Translations under genes and position numbers: made by a program
Assembly: GCA_963573385.1 (NCBI GenBank)
Contig: CAUYLG010041444.1
Location: 29,733 to 93,732, forward strand
From: Cacajao melanocephalus
Lineage: Eukaryota > Chordata > Mammalia > Primates > Pitheciidae
Direction: 5' to 3'
Length of the DNA: 64,000 bases
In this document: positions 46,917-58,773 of the stretch, piece by piece
Numbering within the stretch: the first letter of the stretch is position 1
How the letters are laid out: each line of letters opens with the position of its first letter
Notes under the pieces: generated by a model
What the model was told of the DNA's origin: nothing
Databases searched by the model: none
Seen by the model: the letters and a program-made list of their open reading frames with translations, nothing else

Positions 46917-48337
46917 ATCTGTACTATGGAGTCAGTAAAAGAAACTACATCTCTATCCATAGATACAAAAAGATCAACTATAGATTAATTGAAAAACAAT
47001 TTAAAAGCAATACAGAAAGTACAAATCCAGGGTTATTTTTTTAAATTAGGCATATAAAAAAATAAATTTGGAGGAATATGCTCCAAACATGATTGAGAAG
47101 TGGGGATTGGGAGTTAAAAAGGAAGCATTTTCTACACTAAGTAGAATTTTTTTTAAGAAGGAAAGATAGAGATACATTTGCAGAAATTTCTCTCTGCTCA
47201 AAACAATTCATAGTCTATACTCTTTCAAGGTAGTGCTTTTCCTTGAGGTTTTTGTGTTGCAGAGAGGGTTGTTTCTCAGCTATATTTGCTTAATACAAAT
47301 AACCTGCCATTCTGTATCCCAGAGGGAAATAAGACTAGTCCCCAGAGAACAAGCCCCAGTAACTTACAAGGGGTAACACAGTCATTCTGTCCAGAGTCAG
47401 TGACTCTCCCTGCCCAACCAGTCAGCAGTAATCAGGTATAACCAGGTGAAGAGGAGAGGCAGTAACTAGCTGGCCAACCCAGGTAATAGGAAAGTGTGAA
47501 AAAGAAGAAGATATCCCACCAGAGGATCCACAGAAAGGTGGTACCAGTCAAAGGCAGTCTTGTGCTTCTCTTTTGAGATGAGGGTACCGTGAATGGGTTT
47601 GTAGGTTTCACATAAAAATTGGATTCATACCATACATTTTTGCAGTTTATGTACACTAGGAAAAAAATTAAAGCTGAAGATTAAAAACAAACTCAAGGGA
47701 GAAAACAGAGTGAAAGCTGACATACGGTTTCAGGATTTCCTGTTGGTTGATTTCCAGATGTGCATTTTACTGACTTGGCATTCACTGGCCACAGAAATCA
47801 CTTTTGATGATATTGTAAGGGTAGAAAAGGTTTTTCTTTTTTTTTCTTAACCCTCTTAGAGTCCCTCACTAGTTCTGAACAAAAAAATCAAACTAACAAA
47901 GATAAACCAACAGGAGAAAAGCACACAAATTTATTTAATATAAATAAATTATTTACCTTAATTATCACAAAGTCAATTTCCTTCAATTACTTCCCCAAAG
48001 CTCTAATTCTGAAATGTGAATAAAGAGTAATTTGACACAAGAGCCTTTACAAGGCAATGAAGATCTAAAGAAAAAGTTGAACCTGAGTGTTTTTTATAGT
48101 AGGTTTAATAAACATTAAACGAATTTTACCTTACATTTAGTAGCGTGTTTACATATATATCGACATAGCTCTGACTTGTGTCCATATTACTATTTTAATC
48201 GTTTAACATTATTTCTTGCACATATCTTTCTACATGTTACCATGTTTCCAAAACTTGTCTTGAATAGTATTTCATCAGTGAGCTTATTTGCTCTTCAGGG
48301 AAATTTTTGTTTTTCTCAGTTTTCATTATCTTTAATA

Positions 48338-48380
48338 TTAAGTTGGTGCAAAAGTAATTGCAGTTTTGACCGTTTTTTTA
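48338..48380 (+). mobile_element. MADE1 (mariner-derived) fragment, one arm
   Basis: TTAAGTTGGTGCAAAAGTAA then TTGCAGTTTTGACCGTTTTT matches the left arm of MADE1. The complementary right arm is missing, so the usual palindrome is not formed. Confidence 0.8.
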
Positions 48381-48446
48381 ATGCACTTTTCTGAATCTAC
48401 TTTTTTCAAAATAATTATTTTAAATTTTCATGGGTACCTAGTAGGT

Positions 48447-48464
48447 TATATATATATATATATA
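48447..48464 (+). repeat. (TA)n microsatellite
   Basis: Short TA run. Confidence 0.85.
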
Positions 48465-48659
48465 TGGGATATTTTGATACAGGCATATAATGTATAATAA
48501 TCATATCAGGGTAAATGGGGCATCCATGACCCCAAGGCTGAACCTACTATTTTAGAAAATTATTTTTTTAATCTGATTTGTTTTCTCTAATGATAGCTCC
48601 TCTGGGTATTTCTAAACTCTCTTTTTAAATCTTTGAATTCTTTTGTTTATGATATATTT

Positions 48660-48802
48660 ATATTTCATGAAATAAAATGTTGCCCAGGCTAGCATGGAGT
48701 GGCATAGGTGTGACAGCCTTGAACTCTTGACCTCAACCAATCCTCCCACCTCAGCCTCCCAAGTAGCTGAGACTACAGGTGGGCATCACTGCACCCTGCT
48801 CT
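48660..48802 (-). mobile_element. Antisense Alu fragment (J-like)
   Basis: TTGCCCAGGCTAGCATGGAG, CTCCCACCTCAGCCTCCCAA and GAGACTACAGGTGGGCATCA, diverged. Confidence 0.75.
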
Positions 48803-49192
48803 ATGACATATTTTAATGTATGACATACTTTTTAAATGACCTCAATTTCTTTTTTGATACCAAAAGAGCAAACATTTTCTGGAGTGGAATTAACTCAAAA
48901 AATTGTTTGAATATTTTAAAATCCTTAACACACAATACATAGTATGTATTACCAGATTATTCTCCAAAAATAGAAAACCAATTAGAGGACTGTAACATAT
49001 GTGGTCCAATTTCTATACAATGCCACCTTTCTTAAGTCTTAGAATTATTATTACTGCTATTTTAATAGGAAAGTTTCTTCTTGAAGATCTATAAATGTTC
49101 TCCACCACAAAAAAATTTTAAGAAGTGTTTCAAAATCACACCTATCATCTACCAAAGATCTGTGCAGGCAAGAAGCTTTATTTCTTTGTCCT

Positions 49193-49211
49193 TTATATAT
49201 ATATATATATA
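49193..49211 (+). repeat. (TA)n microsatellite
   Basis: Short TA run. Confidence 0.85.
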
Positions 49212-49625
49212 TTCACTAGTAAATTTTCACTCAAACAAGTGAGGAAAGATATAGAAAATATTTAGAGATGCTTAGAGATAGGAGACAATTACATAGAAGT
49301 AATGTATGTTTTTACAAAGTGACTAATGTTAATATCAATGTGAAGCAAAAAATACACAAAGAGTAGACAGTGTGTCATTCACATTAACAAATAAAGATTA
49401 GCAACTTTCTACAAAGACAAGGAAGACATGGTCCTTGTAGAGAATGGCTCTATATAAATGTGGTATAATCCCCATCTCTATTTCTGCCGAATGAAGAATT
49501 TATACAAATATATTCAAATTCTCTGTTTATCTCAAAATATTCAAACTAGTCCCTGTGTCTCCCTCATATCTTTCACCATTGCTAGATTTTGTTGTAACCA
49601 AAGGGGAGGAAAGACACTAGAATAG

Positions 49626-50040
49626 TGTTAAAAGAAAAACTTCACCCAAATTAAATGTAAAGCTGTTTAACTGAGCAATGAACGATTTGCAAATCAGAAA
49701 GCCTCCAGAATCACAGCAGATTCAGGGAGACTCCAGTCAGAAAAAAATTATAGAAAAAAAAGGCAAGCGATGTACAGAAATCGGAAGTGAGGTACAGAGA
49801 CAGCTGGATTGGTTAAGGTTGATGTTTGCCTCATTTAAACACAGTTTGAACACTCCAGAAGTGTATGAGTGGTTAAAGTATGGCTGCTGGGATTGGATAA
49901 GACTCAGTCATTGTTATAAGTGCATACTCCTAAGTGAGATTTTCAATCTTGTCTAGCTGTTAAGTTAGGTTGCCATTGGTTCACAAGGACTCAAATATAG
50001 AAGTACGGAGTCCTTAGGCCACATTTAGTTCACTTTAACA
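49626..50040 (+). mobile_element. ERV1-like solo LTR, about 415 bp, with 4-bp TSD
   Basis: Begins TGTTAAAAGAAAAACTTC and ends CACTTTAACA, with TG...CA termini. It is flanked by ATAG at 49622-49625 and 50041-50044. The body (GAAATCGGAAGTGAGGTACA, AACAGTTTG-like blocks) matches the two copies at 57.98-58.78 kb. The 4-bp duplication fits class I ERVs. Family name not assigned. Confidence 0.8.
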
Positions 50041-51041
50041 ATAGACACATGCTGGTCATCCTCTGGAAGGTCACCCTGCCTCTGGTAGAACAGGCTACAG
50101 CAGAAGAACTTAAGCACAGACATTAAACATCCATTCAAATAGTGCTGGGAGTTTCTCTTTACCTTTTATGTGCCTCCTTCCCTTGTACCAATCTATTTGG
50201 TGATGCCACTGAACATTTTTGTTTCTATTCTTTGATTCCTACCAAACCATTATGCTGTGCTTTGAAATAATACACTACAGATGTTCTGTATTCTATACCA
50301 GCCCTTATGTCCCACACCCCTTCTCTCTATATATATATCCCCTCTGCCTACCAAGAAAGGGGTGGGCCCTGAACAATAAAGAAAAGGGACATAAAAAGAG
50401 AAAGGCTCACATGGTGCCCATGTGCTGGTTACATTCTTATTTTTCTCAGTGGGGTTGGCAAATGATGTCTTGAACCAATGTGTCATTAAATGAATCAGCT
50501 CCTTCACCCTCACAATAGATGCTACAGATGCCTTGATGGAATCCACTTGTTCCCACAAAAGAGCCAAGGCACACAGCTGTGCCTCCTCTATGTCATTACA
50601 GAGGTACAGTTTGAGGCAAAGGTGAAATTTTAAATCTGTTAGCACCAAGGAACAAAGACAACTCTGAGAATGTCCTTCCCCCTCTCCTCCCCTGGTTTTC
50701 CCTGATACAAATGAGCACTGACATTCTGATTAATTAGACTTTGAGCATTTAAACAAAATAGATTTCTGTATGCAGGAAAGTTATTCTAGTTTGCTCAAGT
50801 AATTAAAAGAGAAAGCTTCAGCATTCTAATACCTGAGCATTCAAATTCAGTACACCCTGGTGCAAGAAAAGCTGTCTCAAGAGAAAGATTTTCTTCCTAT
50901 CGGCAAAGGAAGTTGATTTCTTAGGAGCAGATTTAATTACTTTATGCAAATATCATCAGCAAAGAAGCCAATGCCACTGTGCTCTCTGCCCAATAGTCTA
51001 TATCATCTCTCTGTTTAATATTCAAATTGTTATGTGTATAT

Positions 51042-51659
51042 ACAGGCATGTACTGCAAAGGACCTTTCAGTCAATGTCAAACCGTATGTATGCCAGTGGT
51101 GCCATAAGAGCATAATGGAGTTGAAAACTTCCATCACCTATGGAAGTCATAGCCATAGCGACATCACAGCACAATGCATTACTCACATGTTTGTGGCGAT
51201 GATGGTATAAACAAAGCTACCTTATAAACTTTATAAAGTAAAAAAGTTACAGTACGCTAGAGTTAATTTATTATTGAAGACAGAAAAAGTTTTGTTTACA
51301 GTGTAGCCTAAGTGTACAGTGTTTATAAAGTTTTCATTAGGGTAATGTCCTAGGCCTTCACATTCATTCACCACTCACTCACTGACTCACCCACAGCAAC
51401 TTCTAATCCTACAAGCTCCATGCATGTTAAGTGCCCCATACAGGTGCACCAGTTTTTATCTTTTACACCATATTTTTACTGTACTGTTACTATGTTTACA
51501 TACATAAATACCAACCACTGTGTTACAATTGCCTGTAGTATTCAGTATAGCCTAGGAACAATAGGCTATACCATCTAGGCTTGTGTAAGTCCACTCTACG
51601 ATGTTTGCAAAATGACAAAATCTCATGATTATCCCCTTCACTAAGCAATATATTACTAT
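51042..51659 (+). repeat. Primate interspersed repeat, DNA-transposon-like, diverged
   Basis: Contains ACAATGCATTACTCACATGT, GTGTAGCCTAAGTGTACAGT, CCTAGGAACAATAGGCTATA and GTGTAAGTCCACTCTACGAT in the order of a common dispersed repeat. Its ends ACAGGCATGTACTGC and, reversed, ATAGTAATATATTGC are weakly complementary. I cannot name it with certainty. Confidence 0.5.
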
Positions 51660-51984
51660 CTCTTTTCTTTCCTTACCAGCTCTATTCCTCTCTCTATATA
51701 TATAGAAGTAGATGTAGGAGAGAGTTTACCACCTGGACACTTAAAGGAATTAATTACGTTTATAAAGATGGAGATGATTATAAAAGACATATTTAGATCA
51801 AACTGAAAACACATAATCTACTTCAATCAAGCACAGATTAATGAGGGAGAAATGTTAGATTAAACAGCACATATGATAAAATAATCCTCTATAGTTAAAA
51901 ACTGCAGTCTCATAAAACATTAACTCAGGTTCTGCTCTAATTGAATGATATATAAATGCTTGCTATCTTTCATCATAGTCTATT

Positions 51985-52095
51985 TAAATTTTTTCTTTTT
52001 CTTTTTCTTTTTTTTCTTTTGTGAGTCAGGGTCTTACACTGTGACCCAGGCTGCAGTGCAGTGGTGTGATTTCCACTTACTACAGCCTCTGCCAA
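51985..52095 (-). mobile_element. Antisense Alu fragment
   Basis: CT-rich and T-rich tract, then GAGTCAGGGTCTTACACTGT, GACCCAGGCTGCAGTGCAGT and ACTACAGCCTCTGCC; truncated. Confidence 0.75.
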
Positions 52096-52499
52096 TAAAA
52101 GTCTGGGAAGGAAGATATAATAGAGAATAATTCCTGTCCATTAGAATTTATAAGGAATAAAAGCTCTTTAGATTCAGAGCTGTGTTAAACCCCCCACATC
52201 TTTTGGTGTTGAGAGTTACAGATTGACTTTATTAACTCTAAAAGTGTAATGAGACTGAACATAATTGAGAAAGAATAAAGAATCACCTGAAAGGACATTT
52301 TAGAAACATTACTGGATGTGAGAAAATTATAAGAACACATTTTTCAAGCTTCTCAAGCACACTTAACTTTGATTTCAGAATCTGAGGTGCTTGAGGGAGC
52401 TGCTGATGGATTGGCAGCCCTAAAATTTGGGTGAAAACACTTGGAAGATCTATAATTGCTGTTGTGATCATGTTATAGATCTGTTTTCTTTCTCTTTGT

Positions 52500-52597
52500 G
52501 TAGTCTGCAGGTGCGGATCCCAAATCCTCCGAGAAGTAGTTCGCCAAGATAAAGTTGGCTTACTTACCTAGCTTTGTTAAAACAAGAAGGGGGAAGA
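52500..52597 (+). mobile_element. Probable ERV internal remnant ending in a polypurine tract
   Basis: The last 14 bases, AAGAAGGGGGAAGA (52584-52597), are an uninterrupted purine tract directly before the TG that starts the LTR. This is the arrangement of a retroviral plus-strand primer. No reading frame of a viral protein is recognisable here; the 5' limit is uncertain. Confidence 0.5.
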
Positions 52598-53142
52598 TGT
52601 TGAGAAATGTTAAGTTGTTGAGAAATGTTACGTTTGTTAATATTGAGGAATGCTGAGTATATGATGGAATGTATTGTTTGCTAGGAAGAACGATGGCAAG
52701 GAAAACCTAGCTGGCTCCCCGCAAGTAGAAAACTACTTGGGGCATTCTAAAGTGGCAGGACGATATATAAATATCACACACCTATTAAAACAATTCTTTA
52801 CCTATCTGACTCTGCCCCCATGGCGCGCTTGTGGAGAATACTTTTCAGGTTGTTTGTGATCAGTGGGCACCAGCTGACTACTTGGTGTGCTTTGTGTTAT
52901 GAGAAAACACAGAACACCTGTTAATAATGATCACCTGTTTAGAGAGAATAAATGCATGGGTCAGAGTCTACTTGGGGCCTTCAGCCTGGAAGGCTGTCAG
53001 CCCCTGAGGCTCTCAGTTCAGAAGGCTGCTGGCCCCCCGGATAGACCCACTTTGCTTCTCTATCTGGGTGTCTGCCTCTCAATTCCTTCAGCACCACCTG
53101 GGTGGGGTTCTCTACGGCCCAGCTGGTTCTCGGTAGTGGACA
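52598..53142 (+). mobile_element. ERV 3' LTR, possibly class II (HERV-K-like)
   Basis: The segment starts TGTTGAGAAATGTTAAG and ends CGGTAGTGGACA, with TG...CA termini and a length of 545 bp. TATATAAA (52764-52771) and AATAAA (52947-52952) are spaced as U3 promoter and R-region poly(A) signal. No direct repeat flanks the two ends, as expected if it is a 3' LTR rather than a solo LTR. Class II is an inference from the tract and layout. Confidence 0.65.
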
Positions 53143-53264
53143 CTGTCTTTAATTATTTTGGCTTATAATTTTCTGTTTCTACTTTAACTGTGTGACTTGG
53201 ATGAGTCTATTAAGATCTGTTATTACTATTATCACCTGTAAAACAAGAATACTTTGCTGTCTTC

Positions 53265-53425
53265 CTATGCAACAAATACTATCCTAAGGGCTTTACATTT
53301 ATGGCACACTTGCTTTGAAAAACCTGTGAAGTAGGAACTCTCATTATCTCCAGTTTATAAATGAGAAAACAGAGTCACAGAGGTTAAGTAGCTTGCCCAA
53401 AGACACACGGCAAGGAAGTTAAAAT
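53265..53425 (-). repeat. MIR element, antisense
   Basis: TTATAAATGAGAAAACAGAG, TCACAGAGGTTAAGTAGCTT and GCCCAAAGACACACGGCAAG. Confidence 0.8.
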
Positions 53426-53489
53426 CATCTATTGCCACTGTGTAGATCTGAGCACAAATGTTTTGTCATCAATGGTTAATTCAATACTT

Positions 53490-53640
53490 CTTGGATTTTA
53501 ATGAACCTGAGAATCACCTGGGGATCTTTTAGAAACACAGTCTGTGATGCAGTAGGTCTGGAGTGGGGCTCAAAAATGTATTTCTAACAACTTCCCAAGT
53601 GACACTGATGCTTCTGGTCTGAGGATCATATCCAGAGAAG
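53490..53640 (+). repeat. MER5-type fragment
   Basis: CCTGAGAATCACCTGGGGAT, GATGCAGTAGGTCTGGAGTG and GTCTGAGGATCATATCCAG follow MER5 order. Confidence 0.65.
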
Positions 53641-54189
53641 AAATATTGTCAACCATGTCCTCGTCAAATTCATAGCTCTGGGCTGCATCATGGCACACAG
53701 GCTATGGGATTAGTTGTCTCCCACATGTGTAAGATGTAGAGGAAATAACATAAGATGCCTGCCTGTGAGGATTTGATGTGATCATCTGAATCTTGCTCTG
53801 ACAATTATTAACATTTAGTTGCCCATTAAAATTCTTTGGAATCCTAGGACTTCGTCGTCTCCTGTCAAATTCACTCCCCATCACCACCAATGGAGAGCAA
53901 CAGAGTTACTTAATCATTTCAGTCTTTTTCAATTCATTTCACACAGCTGTATTCAAATACTTAGGAGACTTAGAAGCTGATATGAAAATATGCTTCTGCT
54001 CCTCTGGGAGACATTTTTAGCTTGAAAGCTACTGATCTCAGATCCTCCAGACAATTAGGAGCTGCTGTTGGCTAACAAGTGAGCATTTGAAGCGTGCACA
54101 CAAGAGAAAGAAAGGATTTTACACAAATACAGAGCTTCACGGGCCTATATGATCAGGCCTAAGAAGACTAAAATATCTTTTCCTAATAA

Positions 54190-54412
54190 ATATTCATTGA
54201 GCTAAGCACTTTGCTACATGATTTCAAGCTAAATGTCATATTTTAATTCTCACAACTATCCTGTGAGGTAACTTTCTCATCCCTGTTTTATAGATAAAAA
54301 AACAGGCTTGAGAATTTTATATGACTTACCCAAAGTCACGTAGATAACGTGAAATAGATCTGGGATTTGGCTCCCAGCCCAGTGTGTTCTTGCCACTGTG
54401 TAACTCTGATGT
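54190..54412 (-). repeat. MIR element, antisense
   Basis: AATTCTCACAACTATCCTGT, CATCCCTGTTTTATAGATAA and GATTTGGCTCCCAGCCCAGT. Confidence 0.8.
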
Positions 54413-54444
54413 TATGTTAGTCTACCAGGAGTCAAGGTAAAGCC

Positions 54445-54540
54445 GTACTTACCTGGGATTGCATTCCTGCTCTTAAACTTACTGGTTATATAACCTTGGG
54501 CAAGTTGTTTAAATTTTCTAAGGCTTAGTTTTTCAATATG
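54445..54540 (+). repeat. MIR element fragment
   Basis: CTCTTAAACTTACTGGTTAT and AACCTTGGGCAAGTTGTTTA. Confidence 0.7.
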
Positions 54541-54764
54541 AACACAAAAAAGGCAAGTCTAGGAAGACTTAGGGAAGGAAATAGTATCTGAGCCGAATAT
54601 TGAAAGATGAACTGGAACTTTCAAAATAGGCTGTTGGGTGGGGCAGGTTAAGAAAAATATACCAATGGGAACAACTGTGCAAAGACATGGATTTGGAAGA
54701 CAGCATGGAGCTTCAGGAAATAAACATTTCAGGGGTGCTGGCTCATGAATCTCTCCTCTGCCAA

Positions 54765-54885
54765 ATGCGAGCCCACGAAAACAAAAATCTCCTTCTCCTA
54801 GCTCAGTACCTAATCCATTGTAAGTACTTCATAGCACATGATAGGTGTTTCAGAAATAATGGTTGAATAAAATAAATAGGTGAAC
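54765..54885 (+). repeat. L2 3' end fragment
   Basis: CTAGCTCAGTACCTAATCCA, CATGATAGGTGTTTCAGAAA and TAATGGTTGAATAAA fit the L2 terminus. Confidence 0.6.
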
Positions 54886-55074
54886 AAAAATATTTGCTGC
54901 TAAACTAGCAGAAGATTGTTGGTCATGTACTGGTTCATAAGACGCTATGCATTTTCAGTTCTGCCATTTTGCCACATAGGGTATAAATAAATGCATAACT
55001 CAGAAGCCCAGACTCAATCCCCACATTCTCTGGAGAATACGTTTACATTTGTATCAATCACTTAGTCATCTGGG

Positions 55075-55428
55075 CCCCTGCTCTGGCTACTACAACAAAA
55101 TACCATAGGCTGAGTGGCTTAAACAACAGAAATTTATTTTCTCAAAGTTCTGGAGGTGGGGAAGTCTAACATGAAGCTGCCAGCAGATTTGGGTTTTGGT
55201 GAGGGCTTTCTTCCTGGCTTGCAAATGGTCACCTTCTAGGTGGAGAGAGGAAGCTTTGGTATCTCTTGCTCTTCTTAAAAGGGAAGTAATCCCACCAAGG
55301 GGGCTCCGTGCTCATGCCCTCATCTCAACCTAATTACTCTCAAAATCCCTACCTTCTTATAGCATAACATTGAGTGTAGGGCTTCAACATACGGATTTTG
55401 AAGGGACACAAACATTTGGTCCATGACA
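55075..55428 (-). mobile_element. MLT1-type LTR (ERVL-MaLR), antisense
   Basis: ACAAAATACCATAGGCTGAG, GGCTTAAACAACAGAAATTT and the end GGGCTTCAACATACGGATTT with TTTGGTCCATGACA match a reversed MLT1A-like LTR. Confidence 0.8.
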
Positions 55429-55779
55429 GAGACTTAATCTCCTTATCTAAAATCAAGATGCTCTATCTCCTTCTTCTTATGAGTAGGATTAGGCTTTATA
55501 TTTTGCACCTCACTCCAGATACCACATCTTGAGGATAAAAATAATATCACAATGACCACAACAATATCATTCTCTGGCTCTGTCCTTCACTTCCTACTTC
55601 TAGAAGTTCCAATCCCTCAAATTTCTCCCTTACTTAAGATACCCCAGGTATATCTCAGACTTGTTCACAAGTTACTTCCTTCTTACCATCGGCATCTGCC
55701 ATTATCTCTTCTCCTGCTCTTCTGTGCTGTGTCTGATGAATTCTGTGACCGCTGATACCAAAAACATCAATAGTCCCTC

Positions 55780-56590
55780 AAAGACGGTGATGCTGAAATG
55801 GGAGTTTCCTAACACTCCATGCAGGATATGTGATAGGGGTGTGGCTCATCTGTTCAGCCTCTGTGCACTCAAACCCCTTTCTGGAGTGGGAGCATTTAGA
55901 CGGTCAGGTGCAGGAGCTGGGGCAAACAGTTTTGGGCCCCAGCCCCATGGTAGGGTCCAGGGGTGGGTGCCTGCAACTCCAAAGCCCCAGTGGGCATGTT
56001 ATGGTGCTCTTTTAGCTGTCCAAAGACAGCTTAAGTGTTAACCAGCTCAGTGACCTCTTGGTGCCCAGGTTCTTGTCCAGCATCCAGGAAGAATCAGGTC
56101 ACATGGACAAATTGAAGGACGGTGAATGTGAGGGATTTTACTGCCAGATGGAGGTAGCTCTCAGCGGGATGTCTGGAGAGTGGGAAAGCAGATGGAGTGG
56201 GAAGATGATCTTCCCCTGGAGGTCAGTGGTCCTGCTCCAGTCTCCTCTCCGACCGTCCCCAGCCAAACTCCTCTCAACATTCAGACGCTCCTTCTCTTCT
56301 CTGTTTCTCTACCATGCCACTCTGCTGCTCTGCCATTCTTCTGTTCCTCTGCTTTTCTGCTTATGGAGCCTGCGATTTGGGGTTTCTATCAGTACAGGAT
56401 AAGGGGGCGTGGTGGCCCAAGGCAGCATTTGGGTGCAAAAACAGGAAGGCCTATTCCCATTTAAAGTCGTGGGTTTCCAGGCTTGAGGGCAGGGCCTTTG
56501 CTGGGGAACCTCTCTCTTCTATCTGGTATTTCCCTGCCACCTGTCTATAAAAATGCCACCAGTGGTGGCCAAGCCTGCCACAGTCACAGC
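55780..56590 (-). mobile_element. ERV1-type LTR, antisense (family tentative)
   Basis: The block CCAGGTTCTTGTCCAGCATC with GAAGAATCAGGTCACATGGA and the GC-richer, C/T-rich composition match a reversed class I ERV LTR; MER52/PRIMA4-like is a guess. Open frames here (for example 55661-56041) are by-products of its base composition. Ends are approximate. Confidence 0.5.
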
Positions 56591-57534
56591 TGCTCCTGCC
56601 ATTGCCAGGGAACTAAGACCATCAAGGGGTGAGGTCTACTCCCGTGTCTTCTCAATTTAGGATGAGGGTTGCCCACTTTCTGTTCAGGCAGTAGCCCCAG
56701 AGCTGCTCTCTGACACTCAGGCTGCAAAGCTGTGCTGACTGAAGCTCTCGCTGCCTTAATAGATATCCAGGAAACAGCTCCTCAGGTTTTTACTGAATGT
56801 TTTTTGAAGTCTTTCTCCTAAAGACATGAGTCCACAAGGGCTGAGTATTAAGCTTCTCCCTCTTTAACACTGATCTGTTGACTTTGGACTTCCTCCACTA
56901 AAGAAGATTCATTTTTCCTCCCAAATCCCCCAAATGGTGACTGAATCTTGGTGCAAACTTAACTTAGGCTCAAGCTGGGATTCCCACTTTGAGATGAAAC
57001 TCCTACAGGCACAATACAAACTTCTTCTGTGCCTTTTCTTTCCATTCCATTATACTAGACAAGTAGTTAATACTTAATAACAATAATACTTTTTAAATGG
57101 AAAACTAGTAGTATAAAGATACACATATATTAATGCACTACAGGAGAAAAAAAAGTGACTCCTAAAAATGCTAAGCATTTTAGTTCTAATACAAGCAGCC
57201 TGATTCTGCAAATCTAGCTCAGCACATTGTGTCTGCGTGTGGTCAGTCCTCCATAAATACATAATGCGTGAGCAGCCGTCTGAAAGGCTGCTGAAGCCAA
57301 GCAAAGGAACCTCACCTGCGGAGGATGCAGGCCCGAGGACATTGTAGTAGGTCATGATCTCAAAAGAATGACCATGAAGACTTTCAATACACAAAACATT
57401 GACTAAAGACAATGATGTTCTCTTCCCCACTGAGATCCTTTAAAAATGTAACATGGTATGGTATGAGAGATAATAGGAAGAGAAGAAAACACTAGATTAT
57501 TAACTACTACGTTTCCTTTTACTGTAGACTTGCT

Positions 57535-57900
57535 GATCTCTTGGCTATTTCTTGAATGTTCCAGAAATGTTCCCTTCTCAGGACCTTTGCAGTTGCTATT
57601 CCCTATACCTAGAATACACCTATCTGAGAAAATTCATAAGGCTCGGCCCCTGGCTTCCTTCAGGCCTCTGCTACACAACTTGGCCTTTCCTGGCCAGCCT
57701 TTATAACAAGAGCTCCCTCCCTACTCTCTGTCCCTTTACCGGATTTTATGTTTCTTCAGAGCATTTAACTACCACGTGGCATTATATCATTTGCTTATTA
57801 CCTCTCACACTACAGTGTCAGGTCCACAAGGTGAGGAAGTGTGCTTGGTCTATCCATTGCTCTGTACCTAATACCTGACACAGGTACTCAATAAATAATT
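57535..57900 (+). repeat. LINE L2 3' end
   Basis: TGTTCCAGAAATGTTCCCTT, CTTCCTTCAGGCCTCTGCTA, CTCTGTACCTAATACCTGAC and ACAGGTACTCAATAAATAAT follow the L2 3' consensus. Confidence 0.8.
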
Positions 57901-57984
57901 TTAAAATGAATGATTATCTAAATATACATTATAGTGCAAGACACTGTTAATCGTAAATACCATCTCGTAAAATATTTTAAAAGC

Positions 57985-58299
57985 TGTGAAAAAAATTTTT
58001 AATCAATTACATTTGAAAGAGTTTAATTGAGCAAAGAATGATTCGTGAATCAGGCAGCCTCCCGAGCCAGTGTAGACTCAGAGACTCCAGTGCAGCCACG
58101 TAGTGAAAGAAGATTTATGGACAGAAAAAGGAAAGTGACATACAGAAATGGAAGCGAGGTACAGAAACAGCTGGATTAGTCATAACTTGGCGTTTGCCTT
58201 ATTTGAACACGGTTCAAACAGTTGGCCACACTTGATTGGCCAAAACTTGGTGACTGGCACACGAGTAGGTTACAGCCCTTTTACAATTCCATTTAGGTT
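57985..58299 (+). mobile_element. Outer ERV1-like LTR, 5' part (interrupted)
   Basis: Begins TGTGAAAAAAATTTTTAATC and continues with the family body (GTTTAATTGAGCAAAGAATG, GAGGTACAGAAACAGCTGGA). Its remaining 3' part is found at 58688-58773. AAGC flanks the whole structure at 57981-57984 and 58774-58777. Confidence 0.8.
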
Positions 58300-58687
58300 T
58301 GTTAAGTCAAGTTTAGCCTAAGCTGCCTCCTTACATATTTTAAGTTCAGCCTAAATGTTTCTCTGTACATCACGAACTATGACAAGTGGAGGGGTAAACA
58401 GACCATAGCCTACCCTTGTGCCAATTACCAGGTTTTGACTAATCAGATGTAGCCAACAGTTTGAACCATGTTCAAATAAGGCAAGTGCTGAGCTGTTACC
58501 AATCCAGCTGTTTCTGTACCTGGCTTCCATTTTCTCTACCCCACTTGCCCATAAATCTTCTTTCAGCACGTGGCTGCGCTGGAGTCTCTGAGCCTACTCT
58601 GGCTCGAGAGGCCGCCCGATTCTGAAATTGTTCATTGTTCAATTAAACTCTTTTAAATTTAATTCAACTGAAATTTTTCTTTCATCG
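58300..58687 (-). mobile_element. Inner ERV1-like LTR nested in a sister copy
   Basis: About 385 bp in reverse orientation: starts TGTTAAGTCAAGTTTAGCC and ends GAAATTTTTCTTTCA. It carries reversed family blocks (TCCAGCTGTTTCTGTACCTG, GTTCAATTAAACTC). GGTT lies at 58296-58299 and again at 58688-58691, an imperfectly placed 4-bp duplication. Confidence 0.78.
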
Positions 58688-58773
58688 GGTTATAGCTCAT
58701 GATGTTCAGAGAAACATTTAGGCCAAACTTAAAATATGTAAGGAGGCAGCTTTAGGCTAAGCTTGATTTAACA
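58688..58773 (+). mobile_element. Outer ERV1-like LTR, 3' part
   Basis: GGTTATAGCTCATGATGTTC to GCTTGATTTAACA, the part of the family that should follow the end of 57985-58299. Terminal ACA is followed by the AAGC duplication. Confidence 0.8.

Noticed and set aside
55661..56041. 126-residue open frame in a GC-richer block
   Set aside because: It overlaps an LTR-like repeat and shows no family resemblance.
57074..57430. 118-residue minus-strand open frame
   Set aside because: It has no domain, no start or splice context and no repeat-independent support.
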